Source: Sphingomonas sp.
Lineage (GTDB): Bacteria; Pseudomonadota; Alphaproteobacteria; Sphingomonadales; Sphingomonadaceae
Direction: 5' to 3'
DNA: 64,000 nt
Assembly: GCA_017304655.1 (NCBI GenBank)
Contig: JAFKLY010000004.1
Location: 248,001 to 312,000 of the forward strand
Part shown: piece by piece, positions 27,085 to 36,610 of the stretch
Layout: the number at the start of each line of letters is the position of its first letter
Numbering within the stretch: position 1 is the stretch's first letter
Notes under the pieces: model-generated
The model's input: the letters and a program-made list of their open reading frames with translations, nothing else
What the model was told of the DNA's origin: nothing
Databases searched by the model: none
Program-made: the position numbers and the translations under genes

Positions 27085-28885
27085 GCCGGTCGCGCCGGTC
27101 TCCGCCACGGAACTGCTTCTCGGCGAGGGCGTGATCCTGCTGGCGATCGCGCTCGCCTTCGTCCTCCTGTTCCGGCGCCTCGGACTGGGGGCGACGCTGG
27201 GCTATCTTGTCGCGGGGGCGCTTGTCGGTCCGCATGGGCTGGCGCTGGTCGGGGGCGGGCAAAGCAAGATGGACATTGCCGAGATCGGTATCGTCCTGCT
27301 GCTCTTCCTTGTCGGGCTGGAACTAAATCCGCAGCGGCTCTGGCGGCTCAAGCGTGATATTTTCGGCCTGGGCGTGCTGCAGGTGGTGATTTGCGGATTG
27401 GCGCTCACGGGGCTCATCTTCCTCTCGACCGGCTTCAGCATCGGCGCGGCCATCGCGCTCGGCATGCCACTGGCACTCTCCTCAACGGCACAGGTGCTGC
27501 CGAGCCTCAAGGCCAGCGGCCGGATCAATTCGCCTTTTGGCGAGAAGGCCTTTTCCGTCCTGCTTCTGCAGGATCTCGCCATCGTGCCGATGATCACCAT
27601 CATCGCCGCGCTCTCGCGCGCGCCGGCCAGCCCCGATGCCCCGCCGGGATGGATGCTCGGCCTTTACACCGTGGGCGCGATTGTCGGCCTGGTTCTCGCG
27701 GGGCGGTTCATCCTCGGGCCGCTGCTCCGCCTCGTCGGCAGCTTCGGCGAGCGCGAGATGTTCGTCGCCGTGGGCCTCTTCGCCGTGCTGGCTTCGGCCT
27801 CGCTCATGCACGCGCTGCACCTCTCGACCGCGCTCGGGGCCTTCATTGCCGGCGTGATGCTGGCCGATTCGCCTTACCGGCACGAGATCGAATCGGATGT
27901 GGAGCCGTTCCGTACCATCCTGCTCGGCCTGTTTTTCGTTGCCGTCGGCATGGTGCTGGACATCGGCGTCATCGTGCAGGAGCCATTGTTCATCATCGGC
28001 ATGGCGATCGCGCTCGTCGTGGTGAAGGTCGCCCTGATCACGCCGCTTGGCCTGCTGTTTGGCATGTCACGCACGCAGGCACTTGGTCTTGGCCTGCTGC
28101 TCAGCCAGGGCGGCGAATTCGGCTTCGTCCTGTTTGCGCAGGCGCAAGGGGCGCTGCTGATCGCGCCGGAAGCCGCCAGCATGTTCAGCGCCATCGTGAC
28201 GCTCTCCATGGCATCGACACCGTTCCTGCTGATGATTGCCCGGCGCCTTGAATTTTCCAGCAAGGAGCCAGACGCGCTTTCTCTCGAAGGGCCAGACAAG
28301 GCGCCGCGCGGCAGAGCGATCATCGTGGGCTATGGCCGTTTCGGCCAGACCGTGGCGCAGATGCTGATGGGACAGGGTTGCCGGGTGACCCTCATCGACC
28401 GGAAGCCCGCGCAGATCGAGCAATCGCGCCTGTTCGACATCAAGGTCTATTATGGCGACGGCACCAGCATTGACCTGTTGCGCCGTGCTGGCGCGGATGA
28501 AGCGAACCTGTTGATCTTCGCCCATGACGACCGGAACTTCTCGAGTTCTGCCGTCCAGGAAATCATGAATGCTTTCCCGCAAGCGGCTGTGCTGGTGCGC
28601 GCGTTCGATCGCCGCCAGCTCATAGACATGTCGGAACTCGACATCGGCGGAACGGTCCGGGAGGTCTACGAGTCGGCCGTGACCATGGGCCGGATGGCAC
28701 TCGAGGGTCTGGGACTCGATCCTGCAGCGGTTGACGAGATTGAGCGGCAATATCGCGCCAATGACCGCGAGCGCCTCGACGTGCAGATCGCGTCCGGCGC
28801 GCTGGTTGCAGCAAAGGACCTCATGTATCGCCCGGGCAGGACGATGGTGTTGCCCCAGCGGCAAATCGTGGGAGACGAGGCATGA
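27077..28885 (+). CDS. CPA2 family cation:proton antiporter with TrkA-N domain (KefB/C-like)
   Basis: Inner-membrane antiporter of 602 residues, probably K+/H+ exchange. The membrane domain (about residues 15-390) starts with LLLGEGVILLAIALAFVLLF and contains GIVLLLFLVGLELNP and LLLSQGGEFGFVLFAQAQGA, signatures of the KefB/KefC group. A cytoplasmic TrkA-N domain follows with the Rossmann loop GRAIIVGYGRFGQTVAQML. The regulatory KefF/KefG partner is not adjacent. The ATG at 27077 is inside the end of the IscU-like gene. The next gene's start overlaps its stop by 4 bp. Confidence 0.95.
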   Translation: MAEPVAPVSATELLLGEGVILLAIALAFVLLFRRLGLGATLGYLVAGALVGPHGLALVGGGQSKMDIAEIGIVLLLFLVGLELNPQRLWRLKRDIFGLGVLQVVICGLALTGLIFLSTGFSIGAAIALGMPLALSSTAQVLPSLKASGRINSPFGEKAFSVLLLQDLAIVPMITIIAALSRAPASPDAPPGWMLGLYTVGAIVGLVLAGRFILGPLLRLVGSFGEREMFVAVGLFAVLASASLMHALHLSTALGAFIAGVMLADSPYRHEIESDVEPFRTILLGLFFVAVGMVLDIGVIVQEPLFIIGMAIALVVVKVALITPLGLLFGMSRTQALGLGLLLSQGGEFGFVLFAQAQGALLIAPEAASMFSAIVTLSMASTPFLLMIARRLEFSSKEPDALSLEGPDKAPRGRAIIVGYGRFGQTVAQMLMGQGCRVTLIDRKPAQIEQSRLFDIKVYYGDGTSIDLLRRAGADEANLLIFAHDDRNFSSSAVQEIMNAFPQAAVLVRAFDRRQLIDMSELDIGGTVREVYESAVTMGRMALEGLGLDPAAVDEIERQYRANDRERLDVQIASGALVAAKDLMYRPGRTMVLPQRQIVGDEA

Positions 28886-29220
28886 TCGCGATCCTGGCCT
28901 GTTTGAGCGCGGCGCTGGCGATCGCGGCTTCAGCGTTCGGCGCCCATGCAGCGCCCAGCATTCAGGCCGCTGACTGGCTTCGCACGGGCGGAACCTATCA
29001 GCTGGTCCATGCGGTTGCAGCGCTCGCGCTTGCTGGCCTTCCGGGCGGAACGGGGCCGCGCTGGGCTCTGCTGGCCGGCAGCACGCTCTTTGCCGCGACC
29101 CTTTACGCGATGGCGCTAGGGGCGCCGCGCTGGCTGGGCGCCATCACGCCGCTTGGGGGATTGCTGATGATCGCGGGCTGGCTCTGGGCCGGCTGGCGGT
29201 TCGCCAAGGCGCGCGACTGA
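28882..29220 (+). CDS. DUF423 family membrane protein
   Basis: Small inner-membrane protein of 112 residues with four hydrophobic helices and the characteristic N-terminus LACLSAALAIAASAFGAHA, followed by WLRTGGTYQLVHAVAALALA and WLGAITPLGGLLMIAGW. Function unknown. It is the last gene of the radA-cvpA-IscU-kefC run and overlaps the antiporter stop by 4 bp. It ends 4 bp from the convergent aroB stop. Confidence 0.93.
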   Translation: MIAILACLSAALAIAASAFGAHAAPSIQAADWLRTGGTYQLVHAVAALALAGLPGGTGPRWALLAGSTLFAATLYAMALGAPRWLGAITPLGGLLMIAGWLWAGWRFAKARD

Positions 29221-29224
29221 CCGC

Positions 29225-30328
29225 TCAGCGCGGCAGATCATCCAGATAATCCGCGACATCGTCCAATAGCACGTCCTTGGCGAGATAGGTCTCGCCGATC
29301 CCGCGCGCGAGCAGGAACGGCAGCGTTCCGGCGCTCATCTTCTTGTCGTGGAGCATGTGCTCGACCAGCCGGGCGCCGCTCGCGGTCACGCCGACATCAG
29401 CGAGCGAAACCGGCAAGCCAACTGCGCGCAAATGCGCGGATACGCGGCCGGCATCCTGCCCCGAGCATTCGCCCCGCCGCACGGAATAGCCGAAGGCGAG
29501 CGCCATGCCCGCCGCAACGGCCTCACCATGGAGCAGCCGGTCGGAAAAGCCGGTCTCGGCCTCCAGCGCATGGCCGAAGGTGTGGCCGAGATTGAGCAGG
29601 GCGCGCTTGCCGCTGGTCTCGCGTTCATCCTGCGCGACGATGGTGGCCTTGGCCGCGACGCTCTTCGCAATGGCATAAGCGCGTGCCTGGCCGTCGCCTT
29701 CGAGGAGAGCGGGGCCGTTGGCTTCGCACCATTCGAAAAATTGCGTGTCGTCGATCAGGCCATATTTCACGACCTCGGCATAGCCGGCGGCAACTTCACG
29801 CCTTCCCAGCGTATCGAGCGTGTCCGGATCGATCAGCACCAGCGAGGGCTGATGAAAGGCGCCAAGCAGGTTCTTGCCCGCGCGGCTGTTGATCGCGGTC
29901 TTGCCGCCGACGGAACTGTCCACTTGTGCGAGCAGAGTCGTGGGGATCTGGATGAAGTGGCAGCCGCGCTTCACGATCGACGCGGCGAAGCCCACGAGAT
30001 CGCCAATCACGCCGCCGCCCAACGCGATGACATGATCGCGCCGCTCGATGCCATGCTCGATCATCCGGTCGGTCAGGGCTTCCAGATGCCGCCAGCTCTT
30101 GGTGCTCTCGCCTGCCGGCAGGACGACCAGCTCCGTTTGCAGCCCGGCTTTCGCCAAAGACGTCTCAAGGCGCGGCCATTGCCGGGCGGCGACATGCTCA
30201 TCCGTGATGACCAGAAAGGGCCGGCTCGTCGCATAGGACTCCAGCGCATCGCAGGCGCGGTCGAGCAGACCGGCTTCGATGCGCACGTCATAACTGCGCT
30301 CACCCAGGGAAACGGGGACAATGGTCAT
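29225..30328 (-). CDS. aroB: 3-dehydroquinate synthase
   Basis: Second step of the shikimate pathway: converts DAHP to 3-dehydroquinate with NAD+ and a divalent metal. 367 residues. Key motifs: the NAD-binding ALGGGVIGDLVGFAASI, IPTTLLAQVDSSVGGKTAIN, the metal-ligand Glu in AGYAEVVKYGLI, and LLNLGHTFGHALEAETGF plus LLHGEAVAAGMALAF with the metal-ligand histidines. It overlaps the upstream aroK by 4 bp (one operon). Confidence 0.97.
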   Translation of the reverse strand: MTIVPVSLGERSYDVRIEAGLLDRACDALESYATSRPFLVITDEHVAARQWPRLETSLAKAGLQTELVVLPAGESTKSWRHLEALTDRMIEHGIERRDHVIALGGGVIGDLVGFAASIVKRGCHFIQIPTTLLAQVDSSVGGKTAINSRAGKNLLGAFHQPSLVLIDPDTLDTLGRREVAAGYAEVVKYGLIDDTQFFEWCEANGPALLEGDGQARAYAIAKSVAAKATIVAQDERETSGKRALLNLGHTFGHALEAETGFSDRLLHGEAVAAGMALAFGYSVRRGECSGQDAGRVSAHLRAVGLPVSLADVGVTASGARLVEHMLHDKKMSAGTLPFLLARGIGETYLAKDVLLDDVADYLDDLPR

Positions 30329-30873
30329 CGGCCGATCGCTCTCAATATCTTGTCTATCGTGGCATCGTGCGGCGTATCAGAACTCATCACCCGGATCGGC
30401 GCCTGTTCGTAAAATGGGCGCCGCTCCTCGGCGAGCTGGCTGAGCACGGCGCGGGTATCGCGGTTCTTGAGCAGGGGCCGCCCCTCTCGGCGCGAAACCC
30501 GTTCGACCAGGATATCGATATTGGCATCGAGCCAGATGGCAACGGCCTTCTCCAGGATCAGGCGGCGCGTGTCATCGTTGACGAAGGCACCGCCTCCGGT
30601 CGCGATCACTTTCGGCGTACCGTCGATGAGGCGGGCAATGACGCGCCGTTCGCCGTCTCTGAACTGCGCTTCCCCGAAGGTATCGAAAATTTCCTGGATG
30701 CTCATGCCCGCGGCTCGCTCGATTTCGTCATCGGCATCCACGAAGGGCAGATTGAGGCGTGCAGCCAGCCGGCGACCGATGGTGGACTTGCCGACCCCCA
30801 TCAATCCGACGAGCACGAGGGACGGCAATGGCTCCCGTTCCTCCGGCGGCTCACATTTATCGTTTCGCCCCAT
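30325..30873 (-). CDS. aroK: Shikimate kinase
   Basis: Phosphorylates shikimate with ATP. 182 residues from the ATG at 30873; a GTG at 30900 would add nine. Walker A is GLMGVGKSTIGRRLA, the shikimate-binding motif FVDADDEIERAAG follows, then GEAQFRDGERR and ATGGGAFVND, with the lid region VSRREGRPLL. The first gene of aroK-aroB, in the order usual for alphaproteobacteria. It is divergent from the small membrane protein/xerD cluster. Confidence 0.95.
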   Translation of the reverse strand: MGRNDKCEPPEEREPLPSLVLVGLMGVGKSTIGRRLAARLNLPFVDADDEIERAAGMSIQEIFDTFGEAQFRDGERRVIARLIDGTPKVIATGGGAFVNDDTRRLILEKAVAIWLDANIDILVERVSRREGRPLLKNRDTRAVLSQLAEERRPFYEQAPIRVMSSDTPHDATIDKILRAIGR

Positions 30874-30965
30874 CACGGGCGCGGCTATACAGCCCCTCAC
30901 GCTTGAGGCAACGGCGATCCATCGTCCTCAGGCCCCTGCTAATCGACAAGGCCTTATCGTTCATC

Positions 30966-31139
30966 ATGAAACTCAGCCGTCGCGATCCCTATCGTCCGCG
31001 CCGTCACCCCGTCGTCTTCCTTGGCTGGATTGGCGCCCTGCTGCTGGTGGCGCTGCTCGTCCTTTCCTGGTGGAAGGGCGGTGAAAAGCCGTTGGGCGAG
31101 GTGGAAATCGCTATCCCCGCCGAGAAGCTTGGCGGATAA
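30966..31139 (+). CDS. Small conserved membrane protein
   Basis: 57 residues: a very basic N-terminus (MKLSRRDPYRPRRHP), one transmembrane helix (about residues 16-37, ending LVLSWW), and a short C-terminal segment EVEIAIPAEKLG. I recall near-identical small proteins at this position between aroK and a large exported protein in sphingomonads, which supports it being a gene. By the positive-inside rule the C-terminus is periplasmic. Function unknown. The next gene starts 10 bp downstream. Confidence 0.75.
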   Translation: MKLSRRDPYRPRRHPVVFLGWIGALLLVALLVLSWWKGGEKPLGEVEIAIPAEKLGG

Positions 31140-31149
31140 GGGGCGCATC

Positions 31150-33003
31150 GTGCGGATCAGCCGAACGCAAGCACTGCTGGGCCTGAGCGCCATCGCACTG
31201 GCGATCCCCGTGCTGGCGCAAGGCGGTCCGGAATCGCTTTTGCCGCCCGGTTTCGAGGATCAGCCTGCCCAAGCGCCGCGCCAACCCGCATCACCCTCAC
31301 AGGGCGGGCAAGCGACGCCATCTGGGCAGCAGACCACAACACCGACCTCGATCCTGCCCGGCGCTGCCGCCACCGATCAGGCCGCTGCGGCGATGCCCGC
31401 TGCCGACAATGGCGCGATGAACGAGGCGCAGGCTGACGAAATTTCGGAGAAATACGACCTGCCACCCACGGCACGGCGATCGCTCGATGTCATCGGCCCG
31501 TTGACGCCGGCGCTTGGCGGCCTCGATCGTGCCGCCTTCGGCACCGGCAATGGCAGGGCGCTCGCGCGCATCATGCAGGCGACCCGTGCGCCGTTCCTCT
31601 CCCGCTGGAGCAGCATCCTGCTGCGCCGCGCCTTGCTCTCGCAGACCGATACGCCAAGCGACATCAATGGCGCGGACTGGATCGCCGAGCGCGCCTGGCT
31701 GCTGCTGCGCATGGGCGAGGCGGACAATGCGCGGCTGCTCATCCAGAACGTCGATTCGGACCGGTTCACCAAGCGGCTCTATTCCGTGACGATGCAGGCG
31801 CAGCTTGCCGCCGCCGATCCGGCCGGTTTCTGCCCGCTGCTGCCTCGTGCCCGCGATTTCACCGATGAGCCTGGCTGGTTCATGGCGCAGGCGATCTGCG
31901 CGTCCTTCTCAGCCGATCAGGGCACGGCGAGCGCCTTGCTCAATCAGGCTGAACGGCGAGGAATCGCGCGCGGCATCGACTATCGTCTAGCAGAAAAGGC
32001 GGTAGGTTCGGGGCCGAACAGCCGGCGGTCGGTCAAGATCGAATGGGACGGCGTCTCCAATCTCACGACCTGGCGATTCGGCCTGGCAACGGCAACCAAT
32101 GTCGCCATCCCGGATGCGCTCTACGGCACGGTCGGCCCGCAGGTGCGCGCATGGGAAGCGCGGGCGCCGATGCTCTCGCTGCAGCAGCGCCTGCCGGGCA
32201 CGGCCGTGGCGACGCGGCTGGGCGTTTTTTCCGGGGCGACGTCGCTCGGCTTTTATGCGGCCCTTGCCGACCGGGATGATGCCGATGACGCGGCTACCGA
32301 ACGCGCCGACCTGCTTCGCGCGGCCTATGCCGGCGATTCGGTGAGCGCCCGCATTGACGGGATTAGGCAATTCTGGCTGGTCCGTCCGGCAGACAACTGG
32401 TTTGCGGGGCCGGGGGGCGTTTTCTATGGCGCTTTGCCGGTCGTCGCCCGCGCGGCCGCCACTCTGCCGGCTACGCTCGATGCGGGCGAGGACACCCCTT
32501 GGCTGATCGCTGCCATGCTTTCGGGCGGTTATGATCGCAGTGCGGCCCGCTGGGGCTCGATGCTCGGTCAGCTCGACGGCACAGCCCGCGAGCGTAGCTG
32601 GGCTTTGCTTGCAACGGGCCTGCCCGAAGCCCGGCTCGACCTTTCCGCCGATCGCATCAGCGCCTTCGTCTCGGCCGACGGGAGCGAGGGGCAGTTGCTT
32701 GGTCACTGTCTCGTCGCGGCGTTGGGCGGACTGGACAGGCTTCCGGCGGCCGAGCGGGCACGCCTGCTGAAGGAAGCGGGGGTTGATCCGGCACCCAAGC
32801 GGCCATGGGCCAGAGCGATCATGGCGGCGGCGCAACGGCGTGAGCGCGGCACGGTCGCCTTGCTTGCGGCAGTGGGCCTCCAGGGCCAGAACTGGCGCGC
32901 CGTGCCGCCGCAGCAGCTCTATTTCGTGATCTCGGCGTTGCGCCAGGCTGGTCTCGATCCTTATGCCCGCATGATCGCGGCCGAGGCCATGGCGCGGATC
33001 TGA
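31150..33003 (+). CDS. Large exported protein of unknown function
   Basis: 617 residues from a GTG start at 31150. It has a signal peptide (VRISRTQALLGLSAIALAIP, cleavage near VLAQ) and a Pro/Gln-rich linker to about residue 65. A long Ala-rich, helical region follows (for example IAERAWLLLRMGEADNARLL), which has the look of tetratricopeptide-like helical repeats without a clean repeat match. No catalytic motif is recognisable. The xerD start overlaps its stop codon. It probably acts in the periplasm; conserved synteny with aroK, xerD and accA suggests a chromosomal core gene. Confidence 0.8.
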   Translation: MRISRTQALLGLSAIALAIPVLAQGGPESLLPPGFEDQPAQAPRQPASPSQGGQATPSGQQTTTPTSILPGAAATDQAAAAMPAADNGAMNEAQADEISEKYDLPPTARRSLDVIGPLTPALGGLDRAAFGTGNGRALARIMQATRAPFLSRWSSILLRRALLSQTDTPSDINGADWIAERAWLLLRMGEADNARLLIQNVDSDRFTKRLYSVTMQAQLAAADPAGFCPLLPRARDFTDEPGWFMAQAICASFSADQGTASALLNQAERRGIARGIDYRLAEKAVGSGPNSRRSVKIEWDGVSNLTTWRFGLATATNVAIPDALYGTVGPQVRAWEARAPMLSLQQRLPGTAVATRLGVFSGATSLGFYAALADRDDADDAATERADLLRAAYAGDSVSARIDGIRQFWLVRPADNWFAGPGGVFYGALPVVARAAATLPATLDAGEDTPWLIAAMLSGGYDRSAARWGSMLGQLDGTARERSWALLATGLPEARLDLSADRISAFVSADGSEGQLLGHCLVAALGGLDRLPAAERARLLKEAGVDPAPKRPWARAIMAAAQRRERGTVALLAAVGLQGQNWRAVPPQQLYFVISALRQAGLDPYARMIAAEAMARI

Positions 33004-33932
33004 TGGGCCGCAAGCCTGCGGAACATCCCCCCATCAGTGCGCGCGATGCAGGATTGATTGACCGCTATCTTGCCATGCTCGCCGCAGAACGTGGCGCAGC
33101 GCGCAATACCTTGCTCGCTTATCGCAACGACCTGACCGACGCGGCTGCGCAACTCGGCAATCTCGGCGAGGCCGATCGGACGGCGCTTGCGACGCTCGCC
33201 AAGCGCTGGGCGGACCTTGCCTCGTCCAGCCTCGCCCGGAAATCGTCCGCACTCCGCGGTTTTTTCGGCTTTCTGGAAGCGGAAGCGATCCGCGACGACA
33301 ATCCCGCCGATGCTCTGGCAAGGCCAAGCCTGCGCCGCCCCTTGCCGAAGGTGCTCAGCCATGGGGATGTCGACGCAATGTTCGCCGTCATTGCCGGGCG
33401 CATTGACTGCGCATCGCCCAATCCCCTGGATTTGCGGCTCTCCGCGCTGATCGAGCTGCTCTACGGGTCGGGCCTGCGTGCCAGCGAGCTGGTGTCGCTG
33501 CCGGCCCGTGCGCTGGCAACAGACCGGCCGTTCCTCATCCTGCGCGGCAAGGGCGGGCGCGAGCGGCTGGTGCCGATCTCGGACCGGGCGCGCGCTGCAG
33601 TGGCGGCATGGCGACCGCATGTGCCGGACGGCAGTCCCTGGCTCTTCCCGTCGGGAAAATCCCATCTCAGCCGCGTGCGTCTCTTCCAGCTCGTGCGGTC
33701 TCTCGCGGCGGAAGCGGGGATCGACCCCGCGCGGGTGAGCCCGCATGTGCTGCGCCATGCCTTCGCGACCCACTTGCTGGAAGGCGGCGCGGACCTGCGC
33801 GCCTTACAGGCCATGCTGGGTCATGCGGACATTGCCACGACCCAAATCTACACGCATGTCGACGCCGCGCGGCTTGTCGCGCTGGTGAATGCCCGTCATC
33901 CCCTCGTTGACCTCAAGCGGCCCGAGGCTTAA
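33003..33932 (+). CDS. xerD: Site-specific tyrosine recombinase XerD
   Basis: With XerC, resolves chromosome dimers at dif under FtsK control. 309 residues. The N-terminal SAM-like domain (LIDRYLAMLAAERGAARNTL) is followed by the catalytic domain: Arg in YGSGLRASELVSL, Lys in RGKGGRERLVPIS, H-x-x-R in VSPHVLRHAFATHLLEGGA, His in LGHADIATTQ and nucleophile Tyr in IYTHVDAA. 'GGADLRALQAMLGHADIATT' is closer to XerD than to XerC. ATG overlaps the preceding stop (TGATG). A candidate dif site lies 12 kb downstream. Confidence 0.93.
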   Translation: MGRKPAEHPPISARDAGLIDRYLAMLAAERGAARNTLLAYRNDLTDAAAQLGNLGEADRTALATLAKRWADLASSSLARKSSALRGFFGFLEAEAIRDDNPADALARPSLRRPLPKVLSHGDVDAMFAVIAGRIDCASPNPLDLRLSALIELLYGSGLRASELVSLPARALATDRPFLILRGKGGRERLVPISDRARAAVAAWRPHVPDGSPWLFPSGKSHLSRVRLFQLVRSLAAEAGIDPARVSPHVLRHAFATHLLEGGADLRALQAMLGHADIATTQIYTHVDAARLVALVNARHPLVDLKRPEA

Positions 33933-33942
33933 CGCGCTTCCG

Positions 33943-34887
33943 ATGATCAGTTACCTCGACTTTGAGAAGCCTGTGGCAGCGTTGCAGGCGCGGATCGACG
34001 AGCTGCGCGAAACGGCGGACAGCGGATCGATCGATATCGACGCGGAAATCGAGAAGCTCCAGCAGCGCTCGACGACCATGCTGGCCGAGCTCTACACCAA
34101 GCTCACGCCCTGGCAGAAAACCCAGGTTGCCCGTCATGCCGAGCGTCCGCATTTCCGCGATTTCGTGACGCATATGTGCAGCGACTTCGTTCCGCTGGCC
34201 GGCGACCGCGCCTTTGCCGACGACAAGGCGATCCAGGGTGGTTTTGCGACCATCGCGGGCCGCAAGGTCATGCTCATCGGCCATGAAAAGGGCAACGACA
34301 CCGCCAGCCGGGTGAAGCATAATTTCGGCATGGGTATGCCCGAAGGTTATCGCAAGGCAATCCGGTTGATGGAACTGGCCGATCGGTTCGGCCTGCCAGT
34401 GGTGACACTGGTGGACACATCCGGCGCCTTCCCGGGCGTGCAGGCGGAAGAGCGCGGTCAGGCCGAAGCCATTGCGCGCGCCACGGAGGCTTGCCTTGCG
34501 CTGGGCGTGCCCATGGTCGCCGCGATTGTCGGCGAAGGGGGCTCGGGTGGCGCTGTGGCGCTGGCGTCGGCCAATCGCGTGCTGATGTTCGAACATGCCA
34601 TTTATTCCGTCATTTCTCCGGAAGGCTGCGCATCGATCCTCTGGCGCACGGCCGACAAGGCCGCAGACGCTGCACAGGCGATGCAGGTGACGGCGCAGCA
34701 GCTCGCAACGCTGGGCGTGATCGACAAGATCGTGCCGGAACCGGTCGGCGGAGCCCATCGCGATCCGACAGTTGCGATCCAGTCGCTCCAGAAGGCGATC
34801 GTCGAGGATCTGCGGGGGCTGGATGGACTGGGCGCCGACCAGCTCCGCCGTCAGCGCGCCGACAAGTTCCTGGCGATGGGGAGCTAA
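33943..34887 (+). CDS. accA: Acetyl-CoA carboxylase carboxyltransferase subunit alpha
   Basis: Transfers the carboxyl group from biotin carboxyl carrier protein to acetyl-CoA, giving malonyl-CoA for fatty acid synthesis; acts as an alpha2beta2 complex with AccD. 314 residues, the usual length. N-terminus ISYLDFEKPVAALQARIDEL, then GGFATIAGRKVMLIGHEKG, FPGVQAEERGQAEAIARA and the oxyanion-hole region VGEGGSGGAVALASANRV. The start at 33943 is set by homology; only a weak ribosome site precedes it. It follows xerD by 10 bp. Confidence 0.96.
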   Translation: MISYLDFEKPVAALQARIDELRETADSGSIDIDAEIEKLQQRSTTMLAELYTKLTPWQKTQVARHAERPHFRDFVTHMCSDFVPLAGDRAFADDKAIQGGFATIAGRKVMLIGHEKGNDTASRVKHNFGMGMPEGYRKAIRLMELADRFGLPVVTLVDTSGAFPGVQAEERGQAEAIARATEACLALGVPMVAAIVGEGGSGGAVALASANRVLMFEHAIYSVISPEGCASILWRTADKAADAAQAMQVTAQQLATLGVIDKIVPEPVGGAHRDPTVAIQSLQKAIVEDLRGLDGLGADQLRRQRADKFLAMGS

Positions 34888-35008
34888 GGCGCCCGCCTTT
34901 CACTCCACTTCGGCAAAGATGTAAAATCGTCCGCCTGGAACGTTCCGGCTGCCTTTGCATTCCTCTGCTGTGCGACTATCCAGCGAACAGGATGCAAAGG
35001 GGAGGGGC

Positions 35009-36493
35009 ATGGCTCGCAAATATCTGACGCTCTGGCTTGGCGGCGCGCTGGTGGCCGGTTGTGCGACGACGCAATCCGGGGATGCTCAGCAACGACAGAT
35101 CCAGACCGCGAGCGCCATGAGCCAGGCGGAGCGCGCGGAAGGCGCCAAGGCACACCCCGAGTTGCTTGCGGAATTTGGCGGTCTCTACCAGGGGCCACAG
35201 GCTGCTTATGTGACGAGCGTCGGTCGGCGCATCGCCGTCCAATCCAGCCTGTCCAGCCAGCAGAATGATTTCACGATCAGTCTGCTCAATTCCTCGGTCA
35301 ACAATGCCTTCGCCATTCCCGGCGGCTATGTCTATGTGACGCGCCAGCTCATGGCTCTCATGAACGATGAGGCGGAACTGGCTGGTGTCCTTGGGCACGA
35401 GATCGGCCATGTCGCTGCCCAGCACAGCAAGAAGCGGCAGAGCGCGGCGCAGCGCAATTCCATTCTTGGCGTGCTCGGGCAGGTTCTTGTCGGCGCGGTG
35501 GCGGGCGACAGCGGCCTTGGCCAACTGCTGCAGAAAGGCATCGGCACCGGCGCGCAGCTTCTCACGCTCAAATTCTCCCGCACGCAGGAATATGAGGCCG
35601 ACGATCTTGGCATCCGGTATCTTGCAAAGGCGGGTTATGATCCCAAAGCTCTGTCCTCGATGCTTTCGTCGCTCGCGGCCCAGAATGTTCTGGATGGGCG
35701 GGTGCGCGGCCAGAGCAATGCAATTCCCGAATGGGCGAGCACGCACCCCGATCCGGGTGCACGCGTCAATCGAGCACTAACGAATGCCAAGGCGACCGGA
35801 TCGACCAGTACGCTACGCAATGCCGCAACCTTCATCGGCAATCTCGACGGGCTGCTTTACGACGACGATCCCAAGGAAGGGATCGTACAAGGCAGCCAGT
35901 TCCTGCACCCCGTGTTTCGGCTCAAGTTCACCGCGCCGACCGGCTTTTCCATCCAGAACGGCACGAGCGCCGTTTCGATCGTTGGGCAGTCCGGCCAGGC
36001 ACAGTTCACCGCCGCTCAGTTCAACGGTGATCTCAACAGCTACGTCGAGAGCGTGTTCGCGCAACTTGCCGGACAGGGCCAGCAAGCGCCGGCCATCAAC
36101 ATCCAGCGTAACACGATCAATGGCCTGCCCGTCGCTTATGGCACTGCGAGCATGAGTAATTCGCAAGGCACGCGGCTTGATGCGACGGTGGTTGCCTATC
36201 AGTTCGGGCCGTCGACGGCGTATCATTTCATCGTCGTGACGCCGGCGGGGCAGGGGCTGGGCAGCCTTTCCAGCCTCGTCAATTCCGTTACACGCATGTC
36301 GGAGACGGAAGCGGCCGCCATTCGTCCGCGGCGCGTTCGGCTCGTGACGGTGAAGTCGGGCGACACGGCCCAGAGCCTTGCAAGCCGCATGGCCTATAGC
36401 GATTATCAGCTGGACCGGTTCCTCGTCCTCAACGGACTGGCGGCGAACACACCGCTCAAGGCGGGAAGTCGGGTCAAAATCGTCTCTTACTGA
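35009..36493 (+). CDS. M48 family metalloprotease lipoprotein with C-terminal LysM-like domain
   Basis: Periplasmic or outer-membrane zinc protease of 494 residues, related to BepA/LoiP quality-control proteases. A lipoprotein signal ends in lipobox LVAGC (Cys18). The zinc motif is HEIGH (His130, Glu131, His134), with the third ligand in SRTQEYEADDLGIRY. A second domain (about 290-425) precedes a C-terminal LysM-like module, VTVKSGDTAQSLASRM and NGLAANTPLKAGSRVKIV, which would bind peptidoglycan. The ATG at 35009 has a strong GGAGGGG site; that same stretch forms a GGGNAGGG octamer. A plausible role is envelope protein quality control. Confidence 0.93.
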   Translation: MARKYLTLWLGGALVAGCATTQSGDAQQRQIQTASAMSQAERAEGAKAHPELLAEFGGLYQGPQAAYVTSVGRRIAVQSSLSSQQNDFTISLLNSSVNNAFAIPGGYVYVTRQLMALMNDEAELAGVLGHEIGHVAAQHSKKRQSAAQRNSILGVLGQVLVGAVAGDSGLGQLLQKGIGTGAQLLTLKFSRTQEYEADDLGIRYLAKAGYDPKALSSMLSSLAAQNVLDGRVRGQSNAIPEWASTHPDPGARVNRALTNAKATGSTSTLRNAATFIGNLDGLLYDDDPKEGIVQGSQFLHPVFRLKFTAPTGFSIQNGTSAVSIVGQSGQAQFTAAQFNGDLNSYVESVFAQLAGQGQQAPAINIQRNTINGLPVAYGTASMSNSQGTRLDATVVAYQFGPSTAYHFIVVTPAGQGLGSLSSLVNSVTRMSETEAAAIRPRRVRLVTVKSGDTAQSLASRMAYSDYQLDRFLVLNGLAANTPLKAGSRVKIVSY

Positions 36494-36535
36494 TCGTTTC
36501 GAGCTAACCTGGCCGCGTGCAGGTCCTCTGGACGC

Positions 36536-36563
36536 AAAAAGGGCGGCGACACCAGGTGCCGCC
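36536..36563 (-). terminator. Intrinsic terminator of flp pilin gene
   Basis: On the minus strand GGCGGC (36563-36558) pairs with GCCGCC (36547-36542) across a 10-nt loop and is followed by C and five T residues (36540-36536). It lies 48 bp after the stop of the minus-strand pilin gene. It can also serve the convergent M48 gene, though without a T-run on that side. Confidence 0.7.
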
Positions 36564-36610
36564 GCCGCTTTGCTGTTCGAGGGGAGTCGTCGAACGCCTC
36601 GAACGGGAGA

